Below are positions 20,884 through 23,308 of a stretch of DNA of 23,308 nt, one piece after another. The position numbers and the translations under genes are program-made. Origin of the DNA: Alphaproteobacteria bacterium UBA3760. GTDB lineage: Bacteria; Pseudomonadota; Alphaproteobacteria; Rs-D84. The stretch lies in assembly GCA_002371155.1 (NCBI GenBank), contig DFGC01000014.1, positions 20,456 to 43,763 of the forward strand, written 5' to 3'. The notes under the pieces are model-generated. The model had not been told where the DNA came from, did not search any database, and saw only the letters and a program-made list of their open reading frames with translations. How positions within the stretch are numbered: position 1 is the stretch's first letter; every line of letters starts with the position of its first letter.

Positions 20884-23196
20884 ATGACCAGGCAGGGATT
20901 TCTTTTTTTATTTTTATCATGCTTTATATTCATTGGCATTGCCAATGGGGATGGTCGCACATCTGGAAATTTACAACATGCGCGTGCCACAACAACCGCA
21001 CGCACCACAACAAATGCGACAACATCTGTGCGTGGCACAAAATCACGCAACGCAATGACGACATATCGCAACACGACAAATAACAACACACCACAACGCG
21101 TCAAAACGCGCCAAATAACCACAACGCGTTCTGGATTGTTGCCCACGCCATCAAAAAATATTATTGGGCGCGCGGCAACCACAACGCCAACGATTGGTGT
21201 GGGCACAAATTACAGTGATTGCTATGCGGCATATTTCACATGCATGGACCAATTTTGCGCAAATGTGGACGACACATATCGCCGGTGTGCATGTTCGGCA
21301 CGAATAAATGAAATCAAGCAAAAGCAATCTGCATTAAACCAAACATCTGATTCGTTAAATACATTTCGCGATTTGAACCTTGATGTAATCACAAAATCCG
21401 CGAACGATGTTCGTGCAATGACATCGGCATCCATTGGCGAACAGACCGCATCATCAACAAACGACACATCCGCATCCAACAAAAAATTAAATGCAATCAG
21501 TTCCGTCCTGGCCAAAGCAAAAAGCAAATCTTTATCAACATCGGGGACATTGGACGCGGGCGGCGACATATCATCAATATGGTCAACCACCGATTTGGCA
21601 TCGGGTGCAAACATCGCAAATTTAATTGGCGAACCATTATATAATGCCGTAAATGCCCAGTGCGCCGAAATGGTATCCGACGCATGTCCATCATCGGTAT
21701 TAAATATGGTAATATCTGCATATGGGATGTATATCGAAAACGACTGTGCGGCATTGGCGACAAATTTATCGAAACAAAAAAATTCTGCAACCGCATCGAT
21801 TCGCGAAACTGAACACGAAATGAATATCGCGCGATTGGAAAACTATGACGCCCACAATGCACTGTCAATCAACGAATGTATAAACAGTGTTCGCAACGAT
21901 TTAACCGCGCCAACGGCATGCGGCCCAGATTTTGTTCATTGCCTGGACATAACGGGATTATATTTGAACATTGACACCGGCGCCCCGATATACAGCACGA
22001 ATTTTTACAAACTGGAAACCCAGATTTCTTTATCTGGGGATATATTAAACAATCAAACGAATCATATGATTGTGAACACATTAAATAATAAAAAGATTTT
22101 TGCAAAAAATTCATTGGATAAATGTCGCGACATATCCGGCGAAATTTGGGACGAATTCCTGCGCCAGGCAATAACCGAAATCCATCAACACCAACAAGAA
22201 AAAATCCGTTTGGTAAAAAATGAATGCTTGGGTGTTGTCAACCAATGCTATGACACACAAACGAATCAATTAAAAGATTTCAGTAATACCGCCGACGCAA
22301 CATTATTGGGATTAAACCTGGAAACGGTCGAAGATTTATGTCGCGAAAAATTAGACACATGCAGCAACCTCTACGGCGGTGGCGCGACGGGTTTGACCGC
22401 ATTGGTGGATGCAATGCATGACATCGTAAATCAAAAAATTGTTGCCCAATGCCAAAGTTTGCTAAACGATTTTGCATTAAACCTGTGCGCGGTTCAATCA
22501 ACGGACACAATCCACGCATACCCATACACATGCCGCGTATATGCACCGGGTGACCAACGATACGCGACAATCGCCGAATGCAATTCTGCGACGGCAAATT
22601 CCGAACAATGCGGTGGCGATTATGTGGACAGTTTATATCAACGATTCGTAAATTATGCGATGCAGGTTTGCATCCGTCCGTCTGAATACGAAACATTAAA
22701 CAACAATGTTCCGACATTGGTATTGCAAGACATCAACATTGTCATGGACAAAATGCATATATCTATGAGTTCTGAATTATCGCGCGAATGTGAACGCATG
22801 GGTGGGATATGGATAACAACACCATACACCGACACAACCATCGCATTGCAAGAACAATTTTATACTGAAACCGGCGCAAACAAAAAATGGGGCTATTGCA
22901 AGGCACCAATTGACACCGACACAACATATGTCATAACATTTGATACCGGGAACAGTTCAACAAACATCACATCCATTGTCACATTTGGTGAAACAATGCC
23001 CAGTATTGGCGTCCCAACACAATCGAATAAAACATTCTGCGGATATTATTCGGGGCAAAATGGCACTGGCACAAAATATTACGATAAAAACGGAAACGCA
23101 ACCCGCAAATGGGATATTGCATCAAACACAACACTTTACGCATATTGGGCAAATGGCGCAACATGTCCAGTAATTCTTAGAATAAACCCATTATAA
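20884..23196 (+). CDS. Large cysteine-rich secreted protein, family member 3, with InlB-like repeat
   Basis: The 770-aa protein has a signal peptide (FLFLFLSCFIFIGIANG). A Thr/Arg/Asn-rich basic linker (TTTARTTTNATTSVRGTKSR) precedes the family block DCYAAYFTCMDQFC then CACSA near residue 118-143. As in the two minus-strand paralogues, YGMYIENDCAAL, a helical region, NECINSVRND and DKCRDISGEIWDEFLRQ follow in the same order. By hand count there are about 27 cysteines. Unlike its paralogues it ends in an InlB B-repeat-like (Flg_new type) module at about 682-756, with FDTGNSS, VTFGETMP, FCGYYSG, KYYDKNG and TTLYAYW. This fold is usual in surface proteins. The start has no ribosome-binding site. 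Function unknown. Confidence 0.82.
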   Translation: MTRQGFLFLFLSCFIFIGIANGDGRTSGNLQHARATTTARTTTNATTSVRGTKSRNAMTTYRNTTNNNTPQRVKTRQITTTRSGLLPTPSKNIIGRAATTTPTIGVGTNYSDCYAAYFTCMDQFCANVDDTYRRCACSARINEIKQKQSALNQTSDSLNTFRDLNLDVITKSANDVRAMTSASIGEQTASSTNDTSASNKKLNAISSVLAKAKSKSLSTSGTLDAGGDISSIWSTTDLASGANIANLIGEPLYNAVNAQCAEMVSDACPSSVLNMVISAYGMYIENDCAALATNLSKQKNSATASIRETEHEMNIARLENYDAHNALSINECINSVRNDLTAPTACGPDFVHCLDITGLYLNIDTGAPIYSTNFYKLETQISLSGDILNNQTNHMIVNTLNNKKIFAKNSLDKCRDISGEIWDEFLRQAITEIHQHQQEKIRLVKNECLGVVNQCYDTQTNQLKDFSNTADATLLGLNLETVEDLCREKLDTCSNLYGGGATGLTALVDAMHDIVNQKIVAQCQSLLNDFALNLCAVQSTDTIHAYPYTCRVYAPGDQRYATIAECNSATANSEQCGGDYVDSLYQRFVNYAMQVCIRPSEYETLNNNVPTLVLQDINIVMDKMHISMSSELSRECERMGGIWITTPYTDTTIALQEQFYTETGANKKWGYCKAPIDTDTTYVITFDTGNSSTNITSIVTFGETMPSIGVPTQSNKTFCGYYSGQNGTGTKYYDKNGNATRKWDIASNTTLYAYWANGATCPVILRINPL

Positions 23197-23250
23197 AAAT
23201 TATTTTTCGTGGCTAACGACAAAAACGGCGGTTATCCAAGCTCCGCTGTC

Positions 23251-23277
23251 GTCATACCGCCGAAGGGCGGTATCCAG
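23251..23277 (+). repeat. Short GTCAT...ATCCAG palindrome
   Basis: ATACCGCC (23254-23261) and GGCGGTAT (23266-23273) form a perfect 8-bp stem around GAAG, with GTC before and CCAG after. It is the shortest copy of the border type seen at 116-183 and 225-291. The same GTCGTCATACCGC start occurs, inverted, at 13-25 near the left window edge. A second small hairpin (GTTTGC/GCAAAC) overlaps at 23277-23292. Confidence 0.6.
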
Positions 23278-23308
23278 TTTGCAAAAGCAAACTTGCGTAA
23301 TAATGCCG

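Overview
The window looks like a chromosomal segment of an alphaproteobacterium with modest GC and a strong preference for TAA stops. The best evidence is the tmRNA gene at about 2684-3007. It is circularly permuted, with the acceptor piece ending in CCA before the coding piece that carries the AANDNVRLAMAA tag, and this arrangement is typical of Alphaproteobacteria. Rubrerythrin suggests an anaerobic or microaerophilic life. The large cysteine-rich secreted proteins and an InlB-type repeat suggest, as inference only, an uncultured host- or gut-associated lineage.

Layout. 1-416: gene-free, packed with small palindromes, several bounded by GTCAT and ATCCAG, ending in a terminator. 417-2601 (minus): obg, an unknown gene and rubrerythrin. 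2632-3274: back-to-back promoters, the split tmRNA and a small membrane protein. 3368-6690 (plus): a Lon that ends after its AAA+ module, an unknown gene, tsaB, rimI and another unknown gene, tightly packed. 6760-9079 (minus): a membrane-anchored DsbA-like protein, recO, a 147-bp paired inverted repeat and an unknown gene with a GC-rich insert-like segment. 9200-10592 (minus): rpsF-rpsR-rplI with a probable autoregulatory leader and an internal long hairpin. 10772-11826 (minus): two DUF805 membrane proteins. 11972-13904 (plus): a MotA/TolQ/ExbB-like protein and its coiled-coil OmpA/MotB-like partner. 14012-14413 (minus): a secreted BOF-fold protein. 14571-20401 (minus): two giant cysteine-rich secreted proteins followed by an MscS channel. 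20546-20794 (plus): infA. 20884-23196 (plus): a third member of the cysteine-rich family. 23197-23308: more palindromic repeats.

How it fits together. Much of the window is housekeeping: translation (infA, rpsF, rpsR, rplI, obg), ribosome rescue (ssrA), tRNA modification (tsaB), recombination (recO) and peroxide defence (rubrerythrin). The accessory theme is the envelope. Three large paralogous exported proteins with 27-37 cysteines each, an anchored thiol oxidoreductase that could form their disulfides, an ion-driven motor pair tied to peptidoglycan, MscS and DUF805 proteins together imply heavy investment in periplasmic or surface structure. The most unusual items are the cysteine-rich family, the Lon without a peptidase domain beside ssrA, and the unnamed palindromic repeats.
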